NCBI RefSeq assembly: GCF_900107815.1
Contig: NZ_FNRK01000025.1
Coordinates: 1 to 36,686, forward strand
Length of the DNA: 36,686 bases
Direction of reading: 5' to 3'
DNA from: Eubacterium aggregans
Lineage (GTDB): Bacteria; Bacillota; Clostridia; Eubacteriales; Eubacteriaceae
Positions 7,199 through 14,713 of this stretch are shown piece after piece. Under the pieces are notes generated by a model. That model made no database searches. It saw only the letters and a list, made by a program, of their open reading frames with translations, and was not told the origin of the DNA. Position numbers and translations under genes: made by a program. Each line of letters opens with the position of its first letter. Positions within the stretch are counted from its first letter, which is position 1.

Positions 7199-8389
7199 AT
7201 GGCGGATGAAAAAAAAGATAGTAATATCGGTGAGGATATTGGGAAAATCGTACAGGATGCCATTTCCTCCGTAAATTATGAACAATTGGGGTCCATGATT
7301 TCAAGTACGGTGGATAAAGCTTTAGTGGAAGCCAAAAAGGGCATTAAAAAGGGACAGTACCAAATGGAAAAGTCCATTAAGGCGGCCCAGGTGGCAGCGA
7401 CGAACCAGTCCCCTCAGCCTAAGCCCATGCGGGCGCCTGTGGCAAAATCCCCTGCCGGAACGGTCTCCGGGCCATTCCTGGTCGTTGGGAGTGTCGTGAC
7501 GATTATCGCCGCAGCAGGAATGGCCGGTGCTGCACTCATTGGCGGATTAGGCATTGGCCTACAGATTGTCAGTGCAGGGCTTTTGGTTCTGGGGGGATAC
7601 ATGGGGGGAAAGGCCAAGAGCCTGATGAACCGGGTTACCCGATTTCGTAAATATGTGAAACAGCTGGGGGGCCGGGCCTACGTGGATACCAAGGAGTTGG
7701 CGGATACCATCGGGAAATCCCAGCGATATGTGGATAAGGACCTCAATCGGATGATTGAAGCCCGAATGTTTCCTGAAGGGCGTATTACCGATGATGGTCA
7801 AATGCTCCTCCTCAGTGATGATGCCTATGAGGCCTACAAGAAAATGAAAGAGGGGGAACGGCTGCAGCAGGAGGCAATCCAAAGACAACAGCAGGCAGAG
7901 GAGCAGCAGCGCAGGCTGGAGGCTGAAAACCCCGTGTATAAAGAAGTCCGCCTGGTAATTGAAGAGGGTGAAGCCAATATTCGGCAAATCCAAGAGGCCA
8001 ATGCGGCCATTCCGGAGGAATCCGTATCCCGGAAGTTAGACCGTCTGGAAACCATCATTCGAAAAATCTTTGATTTCATCCAGAAAAATCCGGATCAGCT
8101 TATGGAAATAAGGCGGTTTATGGGCTATTATTTGCCCACTACCTTAAAGTTGGTTAATGCCTACAAGGATCTGGAGGCAGAACCAGTCCAGGGGCCCAAT
8201 ATTAAGCGTTCCAAGGACGAAATTGAAGAAACCCTGGATACCATCAGCAGCGCCTTTGAAAAGCTCCTGGACAGCTTTTATCAGGATACGGCCATGGACA
8301 TTTCCACGGATATCTCCGTCATGAAGACAATGTTCGCCCAGGAAGGTTTAACCGAGGATGGTCTGTTGCAAATGAATAAGGAATCTTAA
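7199..8389 (+). CDS. xpaC: XpaC-like membrane protein (5-bromo-4-chloroindolyl phosphate hydrolysis family)
   Basis: About 396 residues, matching the XpaC family (PF10112), named from phosphatase-indicator work in Bacillus and of uncertain true activity. A hydrophilic N-terminus is followed by a Gly/Ala-rich pair of membrane segments at about residues 92-137, then a long soluble part. A winged-helix-like stretch (ADTIGKSQRYVDKDLNRMIEAR split here) precedes a coiled coil rich in Gln/Glu (about 225-260) and helices. The open frame extends upstream to 7145, but the ATG at 7199 is the natural start. telA follows after 15 bp; this pairing is conserved in Firmicutes and implies a shared envelope-stress role. 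Confidence 0.85.
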   Translation: MADEKKDSNIGEDIGKIVQDAISSVNYEQLGSMISSTVDKALVEAKKGIKKGQYQMEKSIKAAQVAATNQSPQPKPMRAPVAKSPAGTVSGPFLVVGSVVTIIAAAGMAGAALIGGLGIGLQIVSAGLLVLGGYMGGKAKSLMNRVTRFRKYVKQLGGRAYVDTKELADTIGKSQRYVDKDLNRMIEARMFPEGRITDDGQMLLLSDDAYEAYKKMKEGERLQQEAIQRQQQAEEQQRRLEAENPVYKEVRLVIEEGEANIRQIQEANAAIPEESVSRKLDRLETIIRKIFDFIQKNPDQLMEIRRFMGYYLPTTLKLVNAYKDLEAEPVQGPNIKRSKDEIEETLDTISSAFEKLLDSFYQDTAMDISTDISVMKTMFAQEGLTEDGLLQMNKES

Positions 8390-8404
8390 AATGGAGGAGA
8401 TCGT

Positions 8405-9568
8405 ATGAGTGATGAATTAAAAATGGAAGGGGTAAAAACCCCAAGCCTGACCCTGGACCCCTTTGCTGGTGCGGAGTCTAAGCCAGAGCTGACCCTAGAG
8501 GTGCCCCAGGCTAAGGCCGTGGAACAGGTGGTGGAGGAAAACCCCCTGACCCCCGAGGAACAGCGCATGGTGGATGAATTCGCCAGACAAATCAATATCA
8601 ATGATTCCAACCTGGTCATGCAGTACGGAGCTGGGGCACAAAAGAAAATTGCCGATTTTTCCGATACCGCTCTGGACAACGTCAAAACCCAGGATTTGGG
8701 TGAGGTTGGGAATATGCTGACCAGTATGGTTGTTGAGTTGAAAAAGTTTGACGTTGATGAAGAGGATAAGGGGATTTTTGGCTTTTTCAAAAAAGGGGCC
8801 AATAAAATCGAAGGTATGAAAGCCAAATACGCCGCGGCGGAAACCAACGTCAACAAAATTTGTGATGTTTTGGAAGGGCATCAGATCCAGCTCCTCAAGG
8901 ACATCGCCATGTTGGATAAGATGTATGATATCAACCTGACCTACTTTAAAGAGCTGTCCATGTACATTCTGGCTGGGAAGAAAAAGCTGGAAGAGGTACA
9001 AACCGTCGATCTGCCGGCTTTGGTGGAAAAATCGAAACGGACGGGTCTCCCTGAGGATGCCCAGGCCGCCAACGATTTAGCCTCCATGTGCAACCGCTTT
9101 GAAAAGAAGCTTCATGACTTAGAACTTACCCGGGTCATCTCCATGCAAATGGCACCCCAAATCCGGTTGGTCCAAAATAATGATACCCTGATGGCAGAAA
9201 AGATCCAATCCTCCCTGGTCAACACCATTCCTCTGTGGAAGAGCCAGATGGTCCTGGCCCTGGGCGTCGCCCACTCCACCGAGGCCGCAAAGGCCCAAAG
9301 TCAGGTGACAGATATGACCAATGCGCTGCTGCGTAAAAACGCCGAAACTTTAAAGATCAACACCATTGAGACGGCCAAGGAATCGGAAAAGGGTATTGTA
9401 GACATCGAAACCTTAAAGAAAACCAATGAGTCTTTAATTTCGACCTTTGATGAGGTCCTCCAGATCCAGGCCGATGGACGCCAAAAACGGCGTGAGGCAG
9501 AGGTCGAGCTGGCCAAGATCGAAGGCGAATTAAAGAATAAGCTTTTAGAGATCTCCCAAAAGCATTAG
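8405..9568 (+). CDS. telA: Toxic anion resistance protein TelA family
   Basis: A 387-residue protein of the TelA/YceH/KlaA family (PF05816), linked to tolerance of tellurite, antimicrobials and cell-wall stress in other bacteria; the mechanism is unknown. Almost entirely helical and soluble: an acidic Pro-rich N-terminus, then helices including the DVLEGHQIQLLKDIAMLDKMYD segment in two blocks, and a C-terminal coiled coil. A GGAGGAGAT ribosome site precedes the ATG by 6 bp. It is the second gene of the xpaC-telA operon, and its product probably works with the membrane-bound XpaC. No clear terminator follows, so transcription might read towards veg. Confidence 0.92.
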   Translation: MSDELKMEGVKTPSLTLDPFAGAESKPELTLEVPQAKAVEQVVEENPLTPEEQRMVDEFARQININDSNLVMQYGAGAQKKIADFSDTALDNVKTQDLGEVGNMLTSMVVELKKFDVDEEDKGIFGFFKKGANKIEGMKAKYAAAETNVNKICDVLEGHQIQLLKDIAMLDKMYDINLTYFKELSMYILAGKKKLEEVQTVDLPALVEKSKRTGLPEDAQAANDLASMCNRFEKKLHDLELTRVISMQMAPQIRLVQNNDTLMAEKIQSSLVNTIPLWKSQMVLALGVAHSTEAAKAQSQVTDMTNALLRKNAETLKINTIETAKESEKGIVDIETLKKTNESLISTFDEVLQIQADGRQKRREAEVELAKIEGELKNKLLEISQKH

Positions 9569-9688
9569 GCGACCAGCCCTCAAAAGGGTATTGCCCAAAG
9601 AGAATGCTTAAGAAATGTTTGCATTACACACAAGATATAGTGCCTGTGCAAGGGATTACACGCTGTAAAAAAATATTTAATTTACATA

Positions 9689-9717
9689 TTGACTTTAAGA
9701 TTTGCAATTGCTAAAAT
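9689..9717 (+). promoter_or_regulatory. veg upstream promoter
   Basis: TTGACT (9689-9694), 17-bp spacer, TAAAAT (9712-9717), in a very AT-rich stretch. The rest of the 9569-9782 gap holds no ORF or obvious RNA. Confidence 0.7.
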
Positions 9718-9723
9718 ATTTGC

Positions 9724-9752
9724 TTTACTTTTATTGAAAAACCTGATATACT
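9724..9752 (+). promoter_or_regulatory. veg downstream promoter
   Basis: TTTACT (9724-9729), 17-bp spacer, TATACT (9747-9752), about 31 bp before the veg start. Tandem promoters are consistent with the known strong expression of veg in Bacillus. Confidence 0.65.
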
Positions 9753-9782
9753 ATTTTCAGAACAAGCAGTGAGGTGAAGTGA

Positions 9783-10055
9783 ATGCAAAAACAACGGGCG
9801 ACGATTAATGATGTCAAACGTGAAGTCGAATCTTACCGCGGTTGCCGCATCAAGCTGGAAGCACATAAGAGCAAAAAAAAACTTTATCATAAAGAAGGCG
9901 TGATTGAAGGAACTTATCCAAGTATTTTTACGGTTAAGGTCAAGGAGGAAAAACGGGCACCACAGCGTTTATCTTTCTCTTACTCCGATGTATTGACACG
10001 CAGTGTGAAAATTGACTTGTTGGACACCGAAATTGAGGGCGCTTTTACGTATTAA
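9783..10055 (+). CDS. veg: Veg protein
   Basis: A 90-residue protein of the Veg family (PF06257), a small beta-barrel-like protein abundant in Firmicutes. In Bacillus subtilis Veg stimulates biofilm matrix expression by antagonising the SinR repressor; its role here is not known. Diagnostic stretches are RGCRIKLEAHKSKKK, then GVIEGTYPSIFTVKV and SFSYSDVLTRSVKI. A GAGGTGAAGTGA site precedes the ATG. It is a single-gene unit with two promoters and its own terminator at 10073. Confidence 0.95.
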   Translation: MQKQRATINDVKREVESYRGCRIKLEAHKSKKKLYHKEGVIEGTYPSIFTVKVKEEKRAPQRLSFSYSDVLTRSVKIDLLDTEIEGAFTY

Positions 10056-10072
10056 GAATGATGAAAAAACTG

Positions 10073-10099
10073 AACCAGGGTAGATGCCCTGGTTTTTTT
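10073..10099 (+). terminator. veg terminator
   Basis: AACCAGGG (10073-10080), six-base loop, CCCTGGTT (10087-10094), then a run of T. Confidence 0.92.
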
Positions 10100-10191
10100 G
10101 TGCGATAAATTATTCAGGTTTTACTGCTGATTTCCGAAGATATGTTATACTTAAAACAGCAAAAGCAAGAAAGTGCCAGGAGGAATGACGA

Positions 10192-12349
10192 ATGGAGGGG
10201 ACGATGTTAATGGATTATGGCCGGTTGTTGCTCATGGCCTTACTCTTTGACGGCGTGGTTTATCTGGTGTATCGTTTCGATTCAAAACGTCAGAAACAGC
10301 TGGGAAGGGCGGACTTTTGGCATCGTCAAATCGTCATTGGCATTCTCTTTGGGATTTTAGCTAACCTGGCCACCACCTTTGGCATTGACATCGATGGGGC
10401 CATCATCAATGTGCGGGATGCTGCGCCCCTATGTGCCGGGCTGATCTTCGGGGCACCGGCAGGAATCATTGCCGGGATAATCGGCGGGGTGGGACGATGG
10501 TTTGCCATTTACTGGGGAGCGGGCACTTACACCCGCCTGGCCTGCAGTATCTCGACGGTCCTGGCTGGGGTGTTGGCAGCATTGCTGCGACGAAAGCTGT
10601 TGGATGATAAAAAACCGACATGGACCTTTGGTCTGCTTATTGCCATGGTGATGGAGGTTTTTCATATGCTGATGATCTTCATCACCAATATGGGAGATAT
10701 CCAGCGGGATTTTGCTTTTGTCAGACAATGCAGCTTCCCCATGATGATCATTAATGGTCTGTGTGTAATGGTGGCGCTTTTGGCCATTGCGGCGAACAGC
10801 GAAGAATGTCGGGTGCGCAGTAAAGGCCAGCAGCGAATTGTCCAGACCTTCGAGCGCTGGCTACTCTTCTGTGTCACCATTGCTTTCCTGGTAGCGAGTG
10901 TCTTTATTTTCATTTTGCAAACGGCCTTGGCCGAGAAATCCATTGATACTATCTTAGGGGTTCAGGTGTCCGATATCAGCCGGGCGTTACAGGCATCTGG
11001 AGAAGCGTCAGCCAATGGGCACATCGGGACCTCCGGGGGCATCATCCTGGCAGATGCATCCGGGCGGATTTTGAGTGACGGCAGAGGTGCGACCGGTCAA
11101 ACCCTTGGGGATATTGGCATTGATTTGCAGGGGGGGGAGCCTGGGGTCCGGTTTGAAAGCCAGGTCTACCACTGGGAGGCCTTTGTCCTTTACAGCACAC
11201 TGGGGGACACGACCATCATTGCCTATGCACCCATAGATGAAGTTTTCTTTACCCGGGATGTTTCGGCCTATGTGGTGGCGTTTATGGATGTTCTGGTCTT
11301 TGCCGCGCTCTACATTATGGTCTATTCACTCATCAAAAAAAAGGTGGTGGCCAATATCCAGGAAATCAACCGCTCTTTAGCCCAGATTACCAGCGGCAAT
11401 CTGTAGGTCACGGTGGATGTCCGGAGTAATGCCGAGTTTGCCTCCCTGTCCGATGATATCAATGTCACCGTCAAGACCCTGAAGCAGTACATCGCCGATG
11501 CGGCTGAGCGCATCGACCAGGAGCTGGCCTTTGCCCGGGCGGTTCAGGCATCGACCTTGCCGGATACCTTTAAGCCCTTTCCGGACTACGCTGGAATGTT
11601 TGATATTTACGCCACCATGGATACCGCCAAGGAGGTGGGGGGCGATTTCTTCGATTTCTATCTTCTGGATTCGGACCATTTGGTCTTTCTGGTGGCGGAT
11701 GTTTCCGGTAAGGGCATTCCCGCCGCCATGTTTATGATGACGGTTAAGACGCTGTTGAAAAGTGTGGTGGAAACGGGGGTTGGTGTCGCGGAGGCCATGA
11801 CGGGTGCCAATGAAGAGCTCTGTGCTGGCAATGATGAAGGGATGTTTGTCACCGCTTGGATGGGAATGCTGGAAATCTCAACGGGAGAGGTCCGCTTTGT
11901 CAATGCGGGTCACAATCCCCCCTATTTGAAAAAGTCCGGGATTTTCAAACCCCTTGAGATGCGGAGAAATCTGGTGCTGGGGGCCATGGAGGGTATTCAA
12001 TATGCCGAGCAGCGCCTGACCCTTACGCCGGGGGGTGCCCCCCGGAGATCGTGGTAAAATATGGTATTGCCCTGGATGAGGTGGTGGCCAATATCATCAT
12101 CCATGGGGATGCCCGGGAGATTCGAATCACCTGCAGCGTCGGGGCGGGGCAGGTCCAGGTGACGGTGTGGGATGACGGCTCGGTTTTTGACCCCACCCGG
12201 CAGTCAGACCCGCTCCTCACTGGAGGGGCGGAGGAGCGGGCCCTGGGGGGGGGCTGGGTATCTACTTGGTGAAAAAGCTCATGGATGAGGTGTCCTACAG
12301 CCGGGAGGGGGATGCAAACCGTCTCCGGCTGGTTAAAAGCCTTGGGTAA
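10192..12349 (+). pseudogene. Broken SpoIIE-type phosphatase fused to an anti-sigma ATPase
   Basis: Once a membrane PP2C phosphatase of a partner-switching pathway. From the ATG at 10192 (AGGAGG 8 bp upstream) come a 5TM-5TMR_LYT-like membrane region (residues about 8-205), another membrane helix (about 223-246), an extracellular sensor part, a last helix and a HAMP domain. An in-frame TAG at 11404-11406 interrupts the HAMP; the same frame continues as VTVDVRSNAEF into the SpoIIE domain (VGGDFFDFY, DVSGKGIPAAMFM, NAGHNPPY) until about 12030. The rest of the PP2C domain is missing. A second frame then gives ALDEVVANIIIHG and VWDDGSVFDP of a HATPase, and after a run of nine G (12245-12253) a third frame gives GIYLVKKLMDEVSYSREGD to the stop at 12349. 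Truncated phosphatase fragments might still be made. Confidence 0.88.
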
Positions 12350-12356
12350 GCTTGGG

Positions 12357-12653
12357 CTATTGGAAGGTTAGGATATCGGTGAAGCCGGTGATATCGAAGA
12401 CCTCCATGATCGCATCGTTGACCCCGGTGAGAATCATGTCTCCTTACTTGTTCATGGTCTTTTGGGCGGACAGCAGGACCCGCAGTCCCGCGGAGGAAAG
12501 GTATTCCATGGCGGTAAAATCAAATACCAGCTTTTGGATGCCCGCGATGGATTCCTTGAGGGTCATTTCCAGCTGAAGCGCAGTGGACGTATCCAGACGG
12601 CCGGATCAGGCGATGGTGAGGCAGCTGCCTTCGTAGGTTTTGGTAATGGTCAT
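12357..12653 (-). pseudogene. STAS anti-sigma antagonist with two in-frame stop codons
   Basis: Read straight through, 98 residues form a normal STAS domain of the SpoIIAA/RsbV type: MTITKTYEGSCLTIA, a TGA, SGRLDTSTALQLEM, then FDFTAMEYLSSAGLRVLLSA with the phosphorylatable Ser of the YLSSAG motif, QKTMNK, a TAA, and GDMILTGVNDAIMEVFDITGF. The two stops lie in one frame and no frameshift is needed, so the gene is disabled by point changes only. Its partner phosphatase/kinase converges from the plus strand with only 7 bp between the stops. Next upstream on the same strand is a short ATPase-like ORF. Confidence 0.88.
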
Positions 12654-12667
12654 TTTATTTCCAGTGA

Positions 12668-12841
12668 TTACATTTCGGTGTTGGTGATGATATCCTGCAG
12701 GGTGGCCAGCAGCTCCTCGCAAATCAGGCGCATGCGCAGGCAGTCGCCGGCCGGCAGGCCGAAGCGGCCGCTGTCGGCCTCCACGGCAGACAGGATATCC
12801 GCCATGGGTTGGTTCAGCGGGATTTCATGAATGGCTGACAT
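12668..12841 (-). CDS. Short anti-sigma ATPase-like ORF, probably truncated
   Basis: 57 residues starting at an ATG with a perfect AAGGAG site. The text IPLNQPMADILSAVEAD and LRMRLICEELLATL resembles the N-terminal part of HATPase regulators of the RsbW/SpoIIAB family, where a helix ending in EELLxN carries the ATP/Mg-binding Asn; here that position is not Asn. Family members have about 130-150 residues, so this is likely a gene cut short, with ITNTEM as a remaining tail. It precedes the STAS pseudogene by 14 bp, the classic anti-sigma/antagonist order, and shares its decay. It could instead be an unrelated small protein; confidence is modest. Confidence 0.5.
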   Translation of the reverse strand: MSAIHEIPLNQPMADILSAVEADSGRFGLPAGDCLRMRLICEELLATLQDIITNTEM

Positions 12842-12947
12842 GGGCGGTCGTCTCCTTAAAGATTATTTAAACTGCAAATATAATCGCATTATATCATTAC
12901 AGATTCATGGTAGGATATAAGAAATTATAAAAGTTGGAGGTAACAGG

Positions 12948-13865
12948 ATGGCAGCAAAGATTTTGATGGTGGGCAGTATCATGATGGATTTGATTCTGCA
13001 GATGGAGCGCGTTCCCGATCCCAGTGAAAGTGTTCTGGGGGATAGCTACAAGAATGCCGGTGGCGGCAAGGGCTCTAACTCTGCCGTAGCGGCATCCCGG
13101 GTGGGAGCTGATGTTGCTGTTTATTGTACGTTGGGACAGGATGCCAATGGGGAAGCCCTAAAGGGAATGCTGGAAGCCGAAGGAATGGATACCGACTATA
13201 TACAGCTGGTGGAGGGTCAGAGTACGGGAATGGCCGTTATTCTTTTAGAAGAAAGCGGGATGAACCGCATTATCATCTACAAGGGGGCCAACGACGCCAC
13301 TGCTCCGGATGCCTTGGCTGGCGCTTTTGCCAAGGCACCCCAGGCCGTTATGATGCAGCTGGAAATCCCCCTGGAAACCAATATTGCCGCCCTTGAGATG
13401 GCAAGGGAAAAGGGAATCATTACCTGTCTCGATGCCGGCCCGGCCCAGGATTATCCCCTGGAAAAAATGAAGGGGTTGACCATCCTCTCCCCCAACGAAA
13501 CCGAAACCAAGGCTTTGGTTGGGATTCTGCCTGTGGACGAGGACACCTGTCTGGAAGCATCCAGGAAGCTTATAGAACGCGCCCATTGCCAGTATGTGGT
13601 ACTGAAGATGGGGGACAAGGGCTCCTATATCTACGGTGAGGGCATCCAGGAGATGGTGCCGCCCTATACGGTCGATTGTGTGGATCCTACCGCCGCTGGG
13701 GATGCCTTTACCGGGGCATTGGTGAAGATGTATGTGGAAACCGGGGATATCCTCGCAGCGGCTAAATACGCCAATGCCGTGGGGGGGTTAGCCTGTACCA
13801 AACTTGGGGCCCAGCCATCACTGCCTACGGCAGAGGAAGTGGATGCTTTCCTGGCGAAGCAATAG
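12948..13865 (+). CDS. rbsK: Ribokinase (PfkB family carbohydrate kinase)
   Basis: A 305-residue PfkB-family kinase closest in look to ribokinase, which phosphorylates D-ribose at O5. The N-terminal substrate motif GGGKGSNSAVAASRVGA is near residues 38-54, and the C-terminal ATP/catalytic motif DPTAAGDAFTGAL (catalytic Asp in AAGD) near residue 247. SPNETE is the PfkB metal-binding-type stretch. The start is fixed by GGAGG 8 bp before the ATG. No ribose transporter or rbsD is adjacent, so ribose is an inference and another pentose or nucleoside is possible. It is a single-gene unit followed by a palindromic element and a terminator at 14045. Confidence 0.85.
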   Translation: MAAKILMVGSIMMDLILQMERVPDPSESVLGDSYKNAGGGKGSNSAVAASRVGADVAVYCTLGQDANGEALKGMLEAEGMDTDYIQLVEGQSTGMAVILLEESGMNRIIIYKGANDATAPDALAGAFAKAPQAVMMQLEIPLETNIAALEMAREKGIITCLDAGPAQDYPLEKMKGLTILSPNETETKALVGILPVDEDTCLEASRKLIERAHCQYVVLKMGDKGSYIYGEGIQEMVPPYTVDCVDPTAAGDAFTGALVKMYVETGDILAAAKYANAVGGLACTKLGAQPSLPTAEEVDAFLAKQ

Positions 13866-13869
13866 GAGG

Positions 13870-14021
13870 GGTTTGTCCCTTTAGGTAACGGCAGAGGGCG
13901 GCTGTTCGCAGATTGTATAACCGTCATGCTCCCGCTCGTCGTACAGGCTATGCCTGTTCGCCTCAAGGTCGCGATGCCTGCTATACAATCCACGGACGGC
14001 CTAAGTATTACGGGACAAACC
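13870..14021 (+). repeat. Palindromic MITE-like element of about 150 bp
   Basis: Nested inverted repeats share nearly one centre: outer GGTTTGTCCC (13870-13879) with GGGACAAACC (14012-14021), middle GATTGTATA (13911-13919) with TATACAATC (13982-13990), and central ACAGGC-tat-GCCTGT (13943-13957). The arms between are partly complementary. It contains no gene. The form is that of a REP/MITE-type dispersed element; copies elsewhere cannot be checked here. No target-site duplication is evident. Confidence 0.65.
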
Positions 14022-14044
14022 GATGTGAATAACCATCGTTCCAT

Positions 14045-14076
14045 GCGCAGCACTGCGGTTGTGGTGCTGCGCTTTT
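14045..14076 (+). terminator. Terminator after rbsK and palindromic element
   Basis: GCGCAGCAC (14045-14053) pairs with GTGCTGCGC (14064-14072), followed by TTTT. Confidence 0.8.
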
Positions 14077-14090
14077 AAAACGCGTTCTAA

Positions 14091-14101
14091 AGTGGTATAA
14101 T
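14091..14101 (+). promoter_or_regulatory. Extended -10 promoter for the Ig-like protein
   Basis: TGGTATAAT, a perfect TATAAT (14096-14101) with an upstream TG, 30 bp before the ATG; the -35 (TTTTAA) is poor. Confidence 0.55.
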
Positions 14102-14130
14102 GGTAAAAAAGTCTGGGGGTGTGCAGTGCC

Positions 14131-14688
14131 ATGAGGTTGGCGAAAAAAGGATCAATGAGATATGTGTTGATTGTGGGAATGCTCCTGATGCTGGGGACGG
14201 CTACAGAAGGATTGTGCCCGGTTCGGGCAGAGGAACCCCTCGGCCTGGTGTCCTCCTCCCCGGCTAATAAAGCCACAGAGGTGCCCCTCAATACGATCAT
14301 CGAGCTGGAGTTTAACAAAAATGTGGTGAGCACAGGGGTACGGACGGTGAACACCAATGCCATCACCCTCTGGCAAAACGACACCAAGATCCCGGTGGAG
14401 ATTACCATGGCTGATGAAAATGAAGCCCCGGACCGACGGAATTATATTATTGTCACCCCTAAGGAATCCCTTCGGGAGGGTAAAACCTACACCCTGCGCA
14501 TCGATACGACCATTAGTGCCCGGGACGGCAGTGTGATGGCCGGCCCAGCTAAAATAGCCTTCACCACAGTGGTGCCACCCTCTAAAAGCACTGGCAACCT
14601 ACGGATGATCATTGGTCTGGTTTTGGGCTTAGGTCTGGCTATTGGTCCCATTCTTTATCATAAAGTTGAAAAAAAACACAGGGCATAA
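14131..14688 (+). CDS. Membrane-anchored protein with bacterial Ig-like (SbsA/Big_5) domain
   Basis: About 185 residues. A signal peptide (hydrophobic stretch VLIVGMLLMLGTATEG, cleavage near VRAEE) leads to one Ig-like domain of the SbsA/Big_5 type: SSSPANKATEVPLNTIIELEFNK in two blocks at the start, and ITPKESLREGKTYTLRI-like text with FTTVVPP at the end (about residues 40-152). A C-terminal membrane helix (MIIGLVLGLGLAIGPIL) and a basic tail KVEKKHRA keep it in the membrane facing outward. In-frame alternatives are GTG 14119 and ATG 14155. It probably acts in the envelope; no specific role can be given. It is transcribed alone and meets the histidine kinase at a shared terminator. Confidence 0.75.
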   Translation: MRLAKKGSMRYVLIVGMLLMLGTATEGLCPVRAEEPLGLVSSSPANKATEVPLNTIIELEFNKNVVSTGVRTVNTNAITLWQNDTKIPVEITMADENEAPDRRNYIIVTPKESLREGKTYTLRIDTTISARDGSVMAGPAKIAFTTVVPPSKSTGNLRMIIGLVLGLGLAIGPILYHKVEKKHRA

Positions 14689-14713
14689 AAAAACGGCATT
14701 GCGCCGTTTTTTT
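14689..14713. terminator. Bidirectional terminator
   Basis: A run of A, ACGGC, a short loop, GCCGT and a run of T between convergent genes; it serves both strands and overlaps the end of the kinase gene. Confidence 0.85.

Noticed and set aside
11413-12057. Second phosphatase gene with its own GTG start
   Set aside because: It is in the same frame as the membrane part and begins in mid-HAMP without a ribosome site; it is the continuation after the TAG.
12352-12830. Plus-strand ORFs over the STAS region
   Set aside because: They are antisense shadows; the minus strand reads as a STAS domain with catalytic Ser context despite two stops.
13664-14053. Minus-strand ORF of 129 residues across rbsK end and the palindrome
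   Set aside because: It overlaps the conserved end of the kinase in antisense and then the palindromic element; no family resemblance.
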